Positions 7,599 to 17,259 are shown, counted from the stretch's first letter. The stretch: 64,000 bases of DNA from Bacteroidales bacterium UBA1374 (GCA_002305545.1 DBRG01000014.1:3367-67366), one strand, 5' to 3'. Notes: generated from the sequence alone by a model not told the origin. Program-made: numbers and translations.

Positions 7599-8669
7599 AT
7601 GAAACGATTGGCATTGATCGTACTGGCAATCGCAGCGTTTGCCTGTACGGAAAAACACATCCGGACCATATCTCCGGAAGCAGATGTTGTAATGGACCGG
7701 TTGCAGCAGGCTGCCGGCAACAACCAATTTTTCTTTGGACAGGAAGACTTTCCGTTTTACGGTCATTCCTGGGAGTATGAAGAAGGCCGCAGTGATGTTA
7801 AAGAGGTATGTGGTGACTATCCGGCCGTTCTGGGCAGCGATCTGGGCCACATAGAGCTGGGAGATGAAAAGAATCTGGACGGTGTGCCTTTTGATGTGAT
7901 GCGCCAAGCCATAACAGACCATTACCTGGCAGGCGGGATAGTCACCATAAGCTGGCATGCCCGCAACCCGCTAACCTCTTCCAATGCCTGGGATGTTTCA
8001 GACAACACAGTGGTGGCCTCCATTCTGGAAGGGGGTTCACATTATGATTTATTCCAGAGCTGGCTTGACAAAGTGGCCGTTTTTCTGGATTCTCTCAGAC
8101 TGGAAGACGGAACCAGAATCCCTGTTATTTTCAGGCCCTGGCATGAACATACCGGCTCCTGGTTCTGGTGGGGCAGAAAACTTTGCTCCAGCCAGGAGTA
8201 TGTAGCCTTGTGGAAAATGACCGTGGACTATATGAGAAACAGGGGACTGGACAACCTGATCATAGCCTATTCCCCCAATTACGGAGGCCTGGACCGGAAC
8301 GTATATATGGAACGGTATCCCGGTGATGATTATGTTGATCTGCTGGGACTGGACGCATACGGTGACGGGCAGGAGTTCCTGGACGTGCTGCGCAATGAGC
8401 TATCCATGGTGGCCCAGCTGGGCAAAGAGCACCAAAAAGCCATCGCCCTTACAGAGTGTGGCATGGGAGGCCTTGGCAATCCCCTGTGGTTTACACAAAC
8501 ACTGCTCAAAGCCACGGAAGGTTTTCCCGTAGCCTATGCCCTCGTATGGCGCAATGCCCCGGACTATCTGATGCCCATGCATATATTCGCTTCTTACCCC
8601 GGGCATGCATCTGAGCAGGACTTTATCGCATTTTACCAGGATTCACGTACCCTGTTCCTGAACGACTGA
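7599..8669 (+). CDS. GH26 endo-beta-mannanase, lipoprotein
   Basis: This is a 356-residue GH26 glycoside hydrolase, a family of retaining endo-beta-1,4-mannanases. The acid/base is Glu183 in 'RPWHEHTGSWFWWG', which is the textbook GH26 signature, and the nucleophile is Glu286 in 'LTECGMGG'. Further family features are 'TISWHARNPL' and 'YSPNYGG'. The N-terminus 'LAIAAFACTEK' has a lipobox Cys, so the enzyme should be surface-attached. I use the ATG at 7599; a GTG six nt upstream falls at the end of the -7 promoter element. The next gene, 10 nt downstream, encodes a likely outer-membrane beta-barrel, which suggests a two-gene mannan-related operon without its own SusC/SusD pair. Confidence 0.92.
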   Translation: MKRLALIVLAIAAFACTEKHIRTISPEADVVMDRLQQAAGNNQFFFGQEDFPFYGHSWEYEEGRSDVKEVCGDYPAVLGSDLGHIELGDEKNLDGVPFDVMRQAITDHYLAGGIVTISWHARNPLTSSNAWDVSDNTVVASILEGGSHYDLFQSWLDKVAVFLDSLRLEDGTRIPVIFRPWHEHTGSWFWWGRKLCSSQEYVALWKMTVDYMRNRGLDNLIIAYSPNYGGLDRNVYMERYPGDDYVDLLGLDAYGDGQEFLDVLRNELSMVAQLGKEHQKAIALTECGMGGLGNPLWFTQTLLKATEGFPVAYALVWRNAPDYLMPMHIFASYPGHASEQDFIAFYQDSRTLFLND

Positions 8670-8679
8670 TGCAACAGCA

Positions 8680-9372
8680 ATGAAAAAGTTGTTTATTATC
8701 TTATTGGTACTAACCCTTGCTGTTTCTATGCCTGCAAGGTCTCAGAACGTGCAGTTGCATTACAGGACAGGGCAGTGGGTTTATCCGGACACCCTGGGAA
8801 AAGATGCCCGTATTCTAAGCACCGTGGAAATGTTCCGGATGGACCCCTGGGGGGATACTTTTTTCTTTGTCGATATGACATATACCCCGCAGGGAGTAAA
8901 CTACGCCTATTGGGAAATTGCCCGTAACCTCAAATTCTGGGATGCCCCTGTGGCAGTACACCTGGAATACAATGGCGGATTGCTGGGGTCCATATTGTTC
9001 AACCATTCCTGGCTGGCGGGGGTAAATTACGGCATTGCCAGCAAAGACGGGTCAAAATCATTTTCAATATCGGCCATGTATAAATACATCCAGGGATTGT
9101 CCAGACCATCAAATTTTCAGTTGACCGCCATCTGGAACATGGACCTGGCCGGCGGGAAATGCACTTTTTCCGGTTTTGTGGACTGGTGGAGACAGGGTGA
9201 TAAATTCATACTCCTTTCCCAGCCGCAATTCTGGGTTAACCTGAACGCTTTTGAAGGTATCAGCGATTCTTTCTGTCTGAGTGTGGGAACCGAGGTGGAA
9301 CTGAACAGCAACCTTTTTTACAAAGGTTTTTATGTGATCCCCACCCTGGCCGTGAAATGGACCTTCCGTTAA
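8680..9372 (+). CDS. DUF5020-family outer-membrane protein (Tsx-like beta-barrel)
   Basis: This is a 230-residue protein with a clear signal peptide (residues 1-21, 'MPARSQ' cleavage region). The rest is rich in alternating aromatic/hydrophobic beta strands and ends in 'AVKWTFR', with a C-terminal aromatic residue near the end as is usual for outer-membrane barrels. The pattern matches the DUF5020 family, distantly related to nucleoside-channel Tsx; this assignment is from memory of the family. It follows the GH26 gene by 10 nt and is probably co-transcribed, so it may help pass mannan oligosaccharides or another small molecule across the outer membrane. It converges on the aminopeptidase gene. 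Confidence 0.65.
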   Translation: MKKLFIILLVLTLAVSMPARSQNVQLHYRTGQWVYPDTLGKDARILSTVEMFRMDPWGDTFFFVDMTYTPQGVNYAYWEIARNLKFWDAPVAVHLEYNGGLLGSILFNHSWLAGVNYGIASKDGSKSFSISAMYKYIQGLSRPSNFQLTAIWNMDLAGGKCTFSGFVDWWRQGDKFILLSQPQFWVNLNAFEGISDSFCLSVGTEVELNSNLFYKGFYVIPTLAVKWTFR

Positions 9373-9380
9373 GCAGGGCG

Positions 9381-10769
9381 CTACTGCATCACTTCCCTGA
9401 TTTCCTGCGTTGTTACCGGTAACCGTTTGCTGCCAAGCAACCGGTGCCCGTCAGGGGTGATGAGCACGTCGTCTTCTATGCGGATCCCTCCAAAGGCATA
9501 TAGCGGTTTACACTTTTCGAAATTGATGAATGCCGCGTTATGTCCGCTGGCTTTCCACATTTCCAGCAGGGCAGGGATCACGTAAAAACCCGGTTCAATG
9601 GTCATTACATTCCCGGTTTCCAGCAAGCGCGCCATGCGTAACGATTTAAGCCCGAACTGCGTGCTTCTGGAGATGGTTTTATCATAGCCCACATACTGCT
9701 CTCCCAGGTCTTCCATATCGTGCACATCCAGGCCCATGTTGTGTCCAAGTCCGGTGGGGAAAAAGGCGGCATGGGCCCCTGAGGCCACAGCTTCCGCGGT
9801 ATCTCCCTTCATCAGGCCGAGGTCTTTTAGTCCGTCTGTGATTATGGTGGCAGCAGCCAGGTGTACATCCCTGAAGCGCACTCCCGGAGCGCACATCCCG
9901 ATACAGTGGTTGTTGGCTTTGAGGACCAGGTTGTACAGGTCGGCGGCCATCCCCTGAAATACCCCGCCCACCGGAATGGTACGGGTAAAATCGCTGCAAT
10001 AATGGCTGTGTAACTCAGCCCCGGCATCCATGAGCAATAAACGGCCTTCAGTCAGTATCTGGTTGTGAGCGTGGCCGTGCATTACTTCTCCGTTCTGTGT
10101 CAGGATAATGGGAAAAGAGGGCATAAACCCGCCACTGACAGCAATTCCTTCCATGATCCCGGCCAGTTCCTGTTCAACCATCCCGGGCTTTGCCAGTTTC
10201 ATAGCCGTATAGTGCATGGCGTAACCCAGGTTGCAGGCACGGTCTATCTGTTCAATCTCTTCCGGTTGCTTGATCATGCGCATGCCTACGATGGCGCGTA
10301 TAAGCTCCTCCGAGGCTTTCTCTTTCTGTTCCTTAGGATGGATATCCAGCATGTCCATCAGTTCTATCATGTTGTCGCTCCGGTAAGGTGGCAGAAAATG
10401 TACAGTGCGTCCTTTCCTTTTCTCTTCCCGGATAAAGGTTGCCAGGTTTTTACTGGGTGAAGTATGCAAGAGGCCTATCTTTTCCGCTTTTTCCTGCATG
10501 GCGGGCAGGGGACCTGTCCAGACAATGTCATCCAGGCTTACATCGTCTGCAAAAAGTATTTCCTTACCTGTTTCAAAATCAATGACGGCAGCCAGGTCGG
10601 GCTCGTCCAGTCCAAAATAATACAGGAACGTGCTGTCCTGCCGGAAATGATATATGTTACCGCTGTAATTGCAGGGTGCTTCATGGTTGCCCATGAACAG
10701 GCCTATTCCTTTATTGAGTTTTGACTTGAGTGTCTGACGGCGTTGCGCGTATATTTCTTTAGAGAACAT
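9381..10769 (-). CDS. pepP: Xaa-Pro aminopeptidase (aminopeptidase P, M24B)
   Basis: This 462-residue cytoplasmic enzyme removes N-terminal residues preceding proline. The N-terminal creatinase-like domain (about 1-165) is followed by the pita-bread catalytic domain. The five metal ligands are present: 'LLMDAGAE' (Asp), 'CSDFTRTIP' (Asp), 'GLGHNMGLDVHD' (His), 'MTIEPGFYV' (Glu) and 'GGIRIEDDVLI' (Glu). Length matches family members of about 460 residues. The start lies 17 nt after a minus-strand -7 element (TATCTTTG, 10794-10787). The gene is divergent from the YgiQ-type gene. Confidence 0.93.
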   Translation of the reverse strand: MFSKEIYAQRRQTLKSKLNKGIGLFMGNHEAPCNYSGNIYHFRQDSTFLYYFGLDEPDLAAVIDFETGKEILFADDVSLDDIVWTGPLPAMQEKAEKIGLLHTSPSKNLATFIREEKRKGRTVHFLPPYRSDNMIELMDMLDIHPKEQKEKASEELIRAIVGMRMIKQPEEIEQIDRACNLGYAMHYTAMKLAKPGMVEQELAGIMEGIAVSGGFMPSFPIILTQNGEVMHGHAHNQILTEGRLLLMDAGAELHSHYCSDFTRTIPVGGVFQGMAADLYNLVLKANNHCIGMCAPGVRFRDVHLAAATIITDGLKDLGLMKGDTAEAVASGAHAAFFPTGLGHNMGLDVHDMEDLGEQYVGYDKTISRSTQFGLKSLRMARLLETGNVMTIEPGFYVIPALLEMWKASGHNAAFINFEKCKPLYAFGGIRIEDDVLITPDGHRLLGSKRLPVTTQEIREVMQ

Positions 10770-10786
10770 AATGGTTTTATTTTTCT

Positions 10787-10815
10787 CAAAGATAGCAAAA
10801 AGTCATGTACCTTTG
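10787..10815. promoter_or_regulatory. Divergent promoters for pepP and the YgiQ-type gene
   Basis: TATCTTTG on the minus strand (10794-10787) and TACCTTTG on the plus strand (10808-10815) both match TAnnTTTG. The plus element overlaps an upstream in-frame ATG at 10805, which argues that the true start of the radical SAM gene is the next ATG at 10820, 4 nt after the element. Confidence 0.6.
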
Positions 10816-10819
10816 CCGT

Positions 10820-12556
10820 ATGCTGCCTACTTCTCGCAAGGAACTGGACCGTCTTGGATACGGGAATGTCGATATCATACTTTTTACCGGAGACGCCTAT
10901 GTGGACCACCCATCCTTTGGGGCAGCTGTCATTGGCAGGGTGCTCCAGGCACAAGGATACAGGGTAGCCGTTGTCCCACAGCCCAACTGGAGGGACGATC
11001 TGAGGGATTTTAAAAAACTGGGTGTGCCGAGGCTTTTTTTCGGCGTCACCTCGGGCAACATGGATTCCATGGTCAACCATTATACGGCGGCCAGGCGCCT
11101 GCGCAGCAACGATGCCTACACCCCCGGCGGTAAGGCCGGAATGAGACCCGATTATGCCGTTACCGTTTATACCCGAATCCTTAAACAGCTTTATCCCAAT
11201 GTTCCGGTAGTATTGGGGGGCATAGAAGCATCCCTTCGCCGGCTCACCCATTACGATTATTTGACAGATACTCTGAAGCCTTCCGTTTTGATAGACTCAG
11301 GGGCCGATTACCTGGTCTATGGCATGGGAGAGCGTCCAATCGTGGATTTGGCTAAAAAACTAAGGGAACATGCTGCCGTTGATGAAATCCGGAAAATCCC
11401 GCAGATAGCATACCTTGCTGCCTGGCCGGAGGAGATTTCATGCGTCCCTGAAAAAATACTGTACCTCCCGTCCCACACGGAATGCCTTAATAGTAAAAAA
11501 CAGTTTGCAGAGCATTTCAGGGTATTTGAACAACAGGCCAACACCTCTGATCCGCCTGTCCTGGCAGAACCCGTGGACAGTAAGGAAGGCAGGACCGTGG
11601 TTGTCAACCCTCCATATCCTCTGATGACTACAGCCCAGCTGGATCAGGTTTATGACCTGCCTTATACATACAAGGCCCACCCCCGTTACAAAGGAAAGAG
11701 TATCCCTGCCCTGGAAATGATCCGGTTTTCTGTATGTCTTCACAGGGGGTGTTTTGGCGGATGCAGTTTCTGTACCATTGCGGCACACCAGGGAAAGCGG
11801 ATTTCATCCCGCTCCCTGGAATCGGTAACCACGGAAATTTCCAGACTTGCCGCCCTGGAAGAATTCAGGGGCCATCTCTCAGACCTTGGCGGCCCTACAG
11901 CCAATATGTACCGCATGAAGGGCAGAAACCCGGCATTATGCGATGCCTGCAACAGGACATCCTGCCTGTTTCCGGGGGTATGTAAAAACCTGGACACATC
12001 CCATGAATCGTTGCTGGAACTGTACCGGGCAGTAAGAAAAATACCCGGTGTGAAAAAAGCCACTATAGGAAGCGGGATCCGTTACGATCTGTTTGTAAAT
12101 GAAAAAGGATTCCTTAATGACGAGGGAAAACAGTATTTCCGGGAATTGATACAGTATCACGTATCGGGAAGGTTGAAAGTGGCTCCTGAACACACGCAGG
12201 ACAACGTGCTCAGCATGATGCACAAGCCTTCTTTTGCATTGTACAGGGTCTTAAAACGTGAATTCCTGAGTGAAACAAAAAGGACAGGATCCCGTTTACA
12301 ATTAATCCCTTATTTCATTTCTTCCCACCCGGGATGCACGCAAAGGGACATGAACCTGTTAGCGGGGATCTTTAAAAGTGAAAAGATCCGGGTGGAGCAG
12401 GTTCAGGATTTCACCCCCACTCCCATGACCAAATCATCGGTCATGTATTATTCAGGTCTTGTTCCCGAGACAGGAGAACAGGTATTTGCAGAACACGACC
12501 CACAAAAAAAAGCCCTCCAGAAGGAAGGCTTTTTTCAAAATAACCGTAAATCCTAA
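10820..12556 (+). CDS. YgiQ-family radical SAM protein
   Basis: This is a 578-residue radical SAM protein of the YgiQ/UPF0313 family, whose members carry an N-terminal cobalamin-binding-like region and whose reaction is not established. The [4Fe-4S] cluster cysteines are Cys311, Cys315 and Cys318 in 'GCFGGCSFC'. A second cysteine group 'CDACNRTSCLFPGVC' (about residues 375-390) is typical of this family. The N-terminus 'MLPTSRKEL' with 'GDAYVDHPSFG' matches the conserved family start, which supports the ATG at 10820 over the one at 10805. The last 4 nt overlap the convergent susD stop, and an antisense terminator lies inside the final codons. Confidence 0.9.
   Translation: MLPTSRKELDRLGYGNVDIILFTGDAYVDHPSFGAAVIGRVLQAQGYRVAVVPQPNWRDDLRDFKKLGVPRLFFGVTSGNMDSMVNHYTAARRLRSNDAYTPGGKAGMRPDYAVTVYTRILKQLYPNVPVVLGGIEASLRRLTHYDYLTDTLKPSVLIDSGADYLVYGMGERPIVDLAKKLREHAAVDEIRKIPQIAYLAAWPEEISCVPEKILYLPSHTECLNSKKQFAEHFRVFEQQANTSDPPVLAEPVDSKEGRTVVVNPPYPLMTTAQLDQVYDLPYTYKAHPRYKGKSIPALEMIRFSVCLHRGCFGGCSFCTIAAHQGKRISSRSLESVTTEISRLAALEEFRGHLSDLGGPTANMYRMKGRNPALCDACNRTSCLFPGVCKNLDTSHESLLELYRAVRKIPGVKKATIGSGIRYDLFVNEKGFLNDEGKQYFRELIQYHVSGRLKVAPEHTQDNVLSMMHKPSFALYRVLKREFLSETKRTGSRLQLIPYFISSHPGCTQRDMNLLAGIFKSEKIRVEQVQDFTPTPMTKSSVMYYSGLVPETGEQVFAEHDPQKKALQKEGFFQNNRKS
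12506..12536 (-). terminator. Intrinsic terminator inside the 3' end of the YgiQ-type gene
   Basis: A stem of AGCC-TCC paired with GGA-GGCT, with one mismatch and a 4-nt loop, is flanked by a long A run on the left and six T on the right. Read on the minus strand it gives a GC stem followed by eight U, just downstream of the susD stop at 12553, so it should end the susC-susD transcript. On the plus strand it lies before the YgiQ stop codon and is probably masked by translating ribosomes. Confidence 0.6.
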
Positions 12557-14031
12557 TAACCCGGATTCTGTTGTGAGCGAACGCCTTCGTTGGCACTCAA
12601 CTCATCTATTGAAATGGGCAGAATGGTTTTGTAGAATGTCCGGTCAATGGTTTTTTCACGGTGAGTTATCACTACCATGGGGTATATAAAATCATCGTTA
12701 AAGGTAATGGTCTTGTTCAGACGCATCATGTCAAAAAAGCGATGACCTTCTGCGAACAGTTCCTTGCTCCTTTCGTCCAGTATCATGTCAGAAGTAATGG
12801 TCGTAGCGGTTGCCGGAGTCAGGGTGGGAGAGCGCTTGCGGATGGCGTTCAGATAAGTGACCGCCTTATCCTTGCTGTTCGAATTCAGGGCAGCCTCTGC
12901 TGCTATCAGGTAGATCTCGGACAAACGGATCACCTTGATGTTCACAGCCGTTGCAGAACCTTTACCGTCACCGGCAAAATCAGTGCTTCCACTGTATTTG
13001 TAACAGGAACCAAAACGGTATACCTCGGTATCTTTATAAGATTCATCGTAGTCCATGATGCCCCAGCGTATGTCTTCCGGATCCTGGTTCATCCTTTCAA
13101 GCCAGTAATCGCTGGCCATGAACCAGCCCATAGCCGAGGTAGAACCGTGACCAAGGCGGCGCAGGTAAAAGCTCAGCGAGCCGGATCCCAGGTCAGATTC
13201 ACCCTGAAGCATGGCCAGTTCAAATATCGATTCGGTATTGAACTGGTTAGTCCATGAGCTGACCCAATTTTCATTGGTGTACAGGGTGTATACCTTGGAA
13301 TTGATGATCTCTTCTGCAGCGGCCAGGGCACCACCCCAGTTTTCCATATACAGGTAAACGCGGGCCAGGATAGCCCTGTTGGCATAGTAATTTATGTACC
13401 CGTTGGTCTTTGTCTTGTTCAACAGGGGGGCTCCGTCAGTAAGGTCTTTCACGATCTGTGTGTAGACTTGTTCCACGGTGGCCCTTGAGGGCTGCGATGA
13501 AGCATCAAGGGGTTCCAGTGTAAGGGGAACACCCAGGGATGTTTTATCCATGTTGTAGGGTTTTCCGTACAGCCTTACCAGGTCAAAATACATCAGGGCG
13601 CGCAGGGTAAGTGCCTGTCCTTTATATACCAGCAAGGCACTGGTGGAATTGCCTGCGTCCTCTATCTTCTGGATATTGACAAGCAGGTTGTTAACCTGGG
13701 CCAGGCAGTGGTAGATCTGGCTCCAATAACCGGAATAGGAGTTTGATGAGGCAGAGTGGTTGAAGGTATACAAAGCGTCCAGACCCCTGCCTTGGGAACG
13801 AAGCGCAAAATCACCACCCTTGGCATCGCCGTACATGATAAAGTTACGTCCGTAGTAGTTGGAGGATGTCATCTTGCTCATAATTCCGTTCATGATCACT
13901 TTGGCGTCGGCCGCTGTGGTAATGGACGTTTCGGCTGCGGCGGAATTGCTGGGTTTTACATCCAGGAATCCTTCACAAGACATGGTCAGAACAACGCAAA
14001 TTGCTGCCAGTAATATATTTATCTTTTTCAT
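12553..14031 (-). CDS. SusD/RagB-family glycan-binding lipoprotein
   Basis: This is a 492-residue surface lipoprotein with signal 'MKKINILLAAICVVLTMSC' and lipobox Cys19. It shows the SusD layout: N-terminal 'FLDVKPSN', TPR-like helices with 'RALMYFDLVRLYGKPY', 'NRAILARVYLYMENW', and the C-terminal 'RLSEIYLIAAEAALN' and 'DERSKELFAEGHRFFDMMRL'. It caps the SusC barrel encoded just upstream and binds the imported polymer fragment. No glycosidase, peptidase or sensor gene flanks the pair, so the ligand is unknown; it could be a glycan or a peptide. Confidence 0.93.
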   Translation of the reverse strand: MKKINILLAAICVVLTMSCEGFLDVKPSNSAAAETSITTAADAKVIMNGIMSKMTSSNYYGRNFIMYGDAKGGDFALRSQGRGLDALYTFNHSASSNSYSGYWSQIYHCLAQVNNLLVNIQKIEDAGNSTSALLVYKGQALTLRALMYFDLVRLYGKPYNMDKTSLGVPLTLEPLDASSQPSRATVEQVYTQIVKDLTDGAPLLNKTKTNGYINYYANRAILARVYLYMENWGGALAAAEEIINSKVYTLYTNENWVSSWTNQFNTESIFELAMLQGESDLGSGSLSFYLRRLGHGSTSAMGWFMASDYWLERMNQDPEDIRWGIMDYDESYKDTEVYRFGSCYKYSGSTDFAGDGKGSATAVNIKVIRLSEIYLIAAEAALNSNSKDKAVTYLNAIRKRSPTLTPATATTITSDMILDERSKELFAEGHRFFDMMRLNKTITFNDDFIYPMVVITHREKTIDRTFYKTILPISIDELSANEGVRSQQNPGY

Positions 14032-14050
14032 AGTGTTGTTCAGTTAATCG

Positions 14051-17000
14051 TTAAAAACTAAATTCCAGGCCGAAGGTGAAGGTCTTGCCCAGGGGAATTT
14101 CCCATCCCCTGGATCCATATTCGTTCACTTCGGGGTCGTATTCCTTATGAGCTGCGAGTGTCCACAGGTTGGTCCCGTTGAAGAATATCCTGGCGTTCTG
14201 GATACTGATCTTGCTGGTCCAGGCACGGGGCAGGGTATAGGAAAGTGTTACATTCTTCAGTCTCAGGTAGTCGGCAGGGTTCATATGGCGGCTGCTCTTC
14301 TGGTTCACATCTTCCATGTCAATGGCAATACGCTGTGGGTATTTTGCGGTCTTGTTTTCCGGAGTCCAGCGGTTGTCATAGCAATACTGTGACATGATAC
14401 GTTCCCAGTAATAACCATCGTCATTAACGTCACGACCAACAGCATTGTAAGTGTATCCTCCGATCTTGTATACAAAATTCAAGGCAATGCTGAGTCCTTT
14501 CCAGCTCAGGTTAGTGGCAAATCCTCCAAAGAAATCAGGATGGGCGTCGCCCAGGATCACTTCATCGGCGTCGGAGTAATTGTAGGTTGCCGGACGTCCA
14601 TCAACCGTAAGATCGGGCTGCGAATCGTTGTTCAGGAACCAGACATTCTTCCCGGTCTCATCTTCAACTCCGGCCCATTCAAGGCCGTACAGGGACAGGG
14701 TGGACTCGCCTTCACGGTAAACGAACTTGGCGCGGGCATCTCCCCCGGTGGGATCATACCAGTAAATATCCTTGCCGCCATAAAGTTTGGTTACAGTAGA
14801 ACGGATCCAGGACCCCGTCAGACTGGCACTCCATGTCAGGTCTGCTGTGCGGATGATATCGCCGCTCAATTCAATTTCCACACCATGGTTATTGATCTCT
14901 CCAATGTTCTTCAGGGTAGAGCTGAATCCAGTAACTGTAGAGATGGGAACGCTTTGCAGCAGGTCTTTGGAGTCCCTGTTGAAATACTCAACAGTTCCGT
15001 TCAGACGGTTGTTAAACAACCCGAACTCCAGGGCAGCGTTCCAGGTGTAGCTGGTTTCCCAGGACAGGTTGGCATCGGCAATGTTGGCCACGCCACCACC
15101 CGGATCTTCCATGTACTTGTTACCATAGGAGGTCAGGGCACGCCATCCGTAGTTGCTTGAGGGAAGCGTTCCGTTCACACCGTAGGAACCTCTCAGACGC
15201 AGGTTGCTTATCATGGTTATGTCTTTCATGAAAGCCTCGTTGTTGATCCTCCAGGAACCGGCAACTGACCAGAAGTTCCCCCAGCGGGTGTTGGAGCCCA
15301 GGCGTGAGGATCCGTCACGGCGGAATGACCCGGACAGGTAATAACGTCCGTCATAGCTGTATTCGGCACGTGATAGGAAGGATAACATGGTACTGCCCCA
15401 ATAGTAGGCATTGGCATCCAGAACCCCGGCGGTGGCCACCGTATGCAGGGCGCTGGTAGGCAGATTTGTTCCGGAAGAACGCTGGAAGTCAGTCTGGTTG
15501 TCTTCTGCTTCCCATCCCACTAGTACATTCACAATGTGTTTGTCCGCAAATTCCTTATCGTAATTCAATGTGGTGGACGATACGATCTTCTGTACATTGG
15601 TGGACATTTCGTGTACCTGTCCCTTGACACTGGAAGCGCTAAAGTGGTTTGCGCTGTAGTAGATGTGGTCCCTTGTCTGCGTGTTGTCGTATGACAGGAC
15701 TGATTTCAATACCAGTTCCGGCATGAACTTCACGGTCAGTGTCTCATTGGCTGACAAACGCAGCACATTGGATTCGTTTTCCCATTCATTGTTATAATAG
15801 ACCTGGTTGTAGGCATAACTTCCGTAACGGGCGGTCCAGGGATCCCCTGTCTTGTAGTCTGTGGGCCAGTAGAGGGGCCACAACAGGTTGCGTGACTGCA
15901 TGAAGTAATTGGCTCCTGTGCTGCGGGTATCGTTGAATCCGTGCTGCACGTTCTTGGAAATGTTCACGTTGGTGCTGAATTCAACGAGCCTGCCCACTTT
16001 CTGGTTCACGTTCACGCGGCCGGCTATACGGCTGAAGTCGTTGACCGTGCTACGTCCCTGATCCTTGGTATAGGAAAGAGATGAATAATAGCTGGTTCTG
16101 TCGCTGGCACCGCTCACAGACAGGTCGTATGTCTGGTAAATAGCCGTGCGGAACAGGACATCGTCCCAGTTATAGTATTTACCTTCCCTGTTTTCCTGTC
16201 CATCGGTCATTCCCAGTATTTTCAGGGAATTCACCGTGTTATCGTCGGCCGTGAAATAGTACCCGTGTTTGTTAAAACGCTTGTTTAACTGAGACAGGGC
16301 AGATTTACTGGAGGCCTCGTCGGATTTGCCGTCGTATTTTCCGGCATTCCAGAAGTTTTCATAATAAAGTTCAACCTGTTGCTCGGGGCTTGCAATGTCA
16401 AAGTTAACGGTAGCAAAAGAGGGTGTGAGCCCTACAGATGCTTTGAAATTGACCACAGGTCTTCCCAGGCGTCCGGTCTTGGTTGTCACCAGAATGACCC
16501 CGTTGGCAGCGCGCGAACCGTATAGTGCAGAAGCGGCGGCGTCTTTTAGAACGGTGATTGATTCAATGTCCTGGGGATTGAGTGTGCTCATCACGTTGTT
16601 TGTGGCATAGATGTAGCCGCTCATTTGCCCGGTGTCCCCCGAAACCACGGGAACCCCGTCAATAACGTAAAGCGGTTCATTCGAGGCGTTCATGGATCCG
16701 ATACCGCGTACACGAATGCTCGAAACGGCACCTGCCTGGCCGGAATTGGTCGTGATCTGCATACCGGCCACTTTCCCGTTCAGGGCGTTTTCAAAGGATA
16801 GGGTGGGGACGTCTTTTATGGCGTCGGATTTAACCACAGAAGCAGCCCCGGTATAGGTTCCTTTTCTGGCTGTTCCGTAAGCCACCACCATGACCTCTTC
16901 CAATGCCAGGGCATCCGGATTCATGGTGATATTTAGAACACTCCTTCCTTCCACAGGTACCTGGATGGTTGTAAAGCCGACATAGGACAAGACAAGAATT

Positions 17001-17203
17001 GCATCCGAAGGACATCTTTCGATCACAAAATTCCCGTCGATATCGGTATTGGTTCCGAGGCCTCTTTCCCCCTGGATCAGGATGGTCACAAAGGGAAGTG
17101 GAGAACCGTCTTCTGAAGATGTTACCTTGCCGGTAACCCGCGATTGCGCAAAAGCAGCAGTTGTAATCAACACTGCCAGCACAAATAATAAAGATTTCTT
17201 CAT
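14051..17203 (-). CDS. SusC/RagA-family TonB-dependent outer-membrane transporter
   Basis: This 1050-residue TonB-dependent receptor has a signal peptide (1-19), a carboxypeptidase-D-like regulatory domain (about 22-100, 'VTGKVTSSEDG'), a TonB-box-like 'EEVMVVAYGTA' (about 104-114), a plug domain with 'LNGKVAGMQITTNSGQAGAVSSIRVRGIGS' character, and a 22-strand barrel ending in 'GLEFSF'. It imports the ligand handled by the SusD protein encoded 19 nt downstream. There is no N-terminal signalling (STN) domain, so no FecR/anti-sigma control is implied. The start is 56 nt after a good promoter (-33 TTG, -7 TATCTTTG). Confidence 0.94.
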   Translation of the reverse strand: MKKSLLFVLAVLITTAAFAQSRVTGKVTSSEDGSPLPFVTILIQGERGLGTNTDIDGNFVIERCPSDAILVLSYVGFTTIQVPVEGRSVLNITMNPDALALEEVMVVAYGTARKGTYTGAASVVKSDAIKDVPTLSFENALNGKVAGMQITTNSGQAGAVSSIRVRGIGSMNASNEPLYVIDGVPVVSGDTGQMSGYIYATNNVMSTLNPQDIESITVLKDAAASALYGSRAANGVILVTTKTGRLGRPVVNFKASVGLTPSFATVNFDIASPEQQVELYYENFWNAGKYDGKSDEASSKSALSQLNKRFNKHGYYFTADDNTVNSLKILGMTDGQENREGKYYNWDDVLFRTAIYQTYDLSVSGASDRTSYYSSLSYTKDQGRSTVNDFSRIAGRVNVNQKVGRLVEFSTNVNISKNVQHGFNDTRSTGANYFMQSRNLLWPLYWPTDYKTGDPWTARYGSYAYNQVYYNNEWENESNVLRLSANETLTVKFMPELVLKSVLSYDNTQTRDHIYYSANHFSASSVKGQVHEMSTNVQKIVSSTTLNYDKEFADKHIVNVLVGWEAEDNQTDFQRSSGTNLPTSALHTVATAGVLDANAYYWGSTMLSFLSRAEYSYDGRYYLSGSFRRDGSSRLGSNTRWGNFWSVAGSWRINNEAFMKDITMISNLRLRGSYGVNGTLPSSNYGWRALTSYGNKYMEDPGGGVANIADANLSWETSYTWNAALEFGLFNNRLNGTVEYFNRDSKDLLQSVPISTVTGFSSTLKNIGEINNHGVEIELSGDIIRTADLTWSASLTGSWIRSTVTKLYGGKDIYWYDPTGGDARAKFVYREGESTLSLYGLEWAGVEDETGKNVWFLNNDSQPDLTVDGRPATYNYSDADEVILGDAHPDFFGGFATNLSWKGLSIALNFVYKIGGYTYNAVGRDVNDDGYYWERIMSQYCYDNRWTPENKTAKYPQRIAIDMEDVNQKSSRHMNPADYLRLKNVTLSYTLPRAWTSKISIQNARIFFNGTNLWTLAAHKEYDPEVNEYGSRGWEIPLGKTFTFGLEFSF

Positions 17204-17259
17204 GAAAATTTGGTTAGGTTAGTAATTATGGTTTAAAATAAGTAACGATGCTCGGGAGA

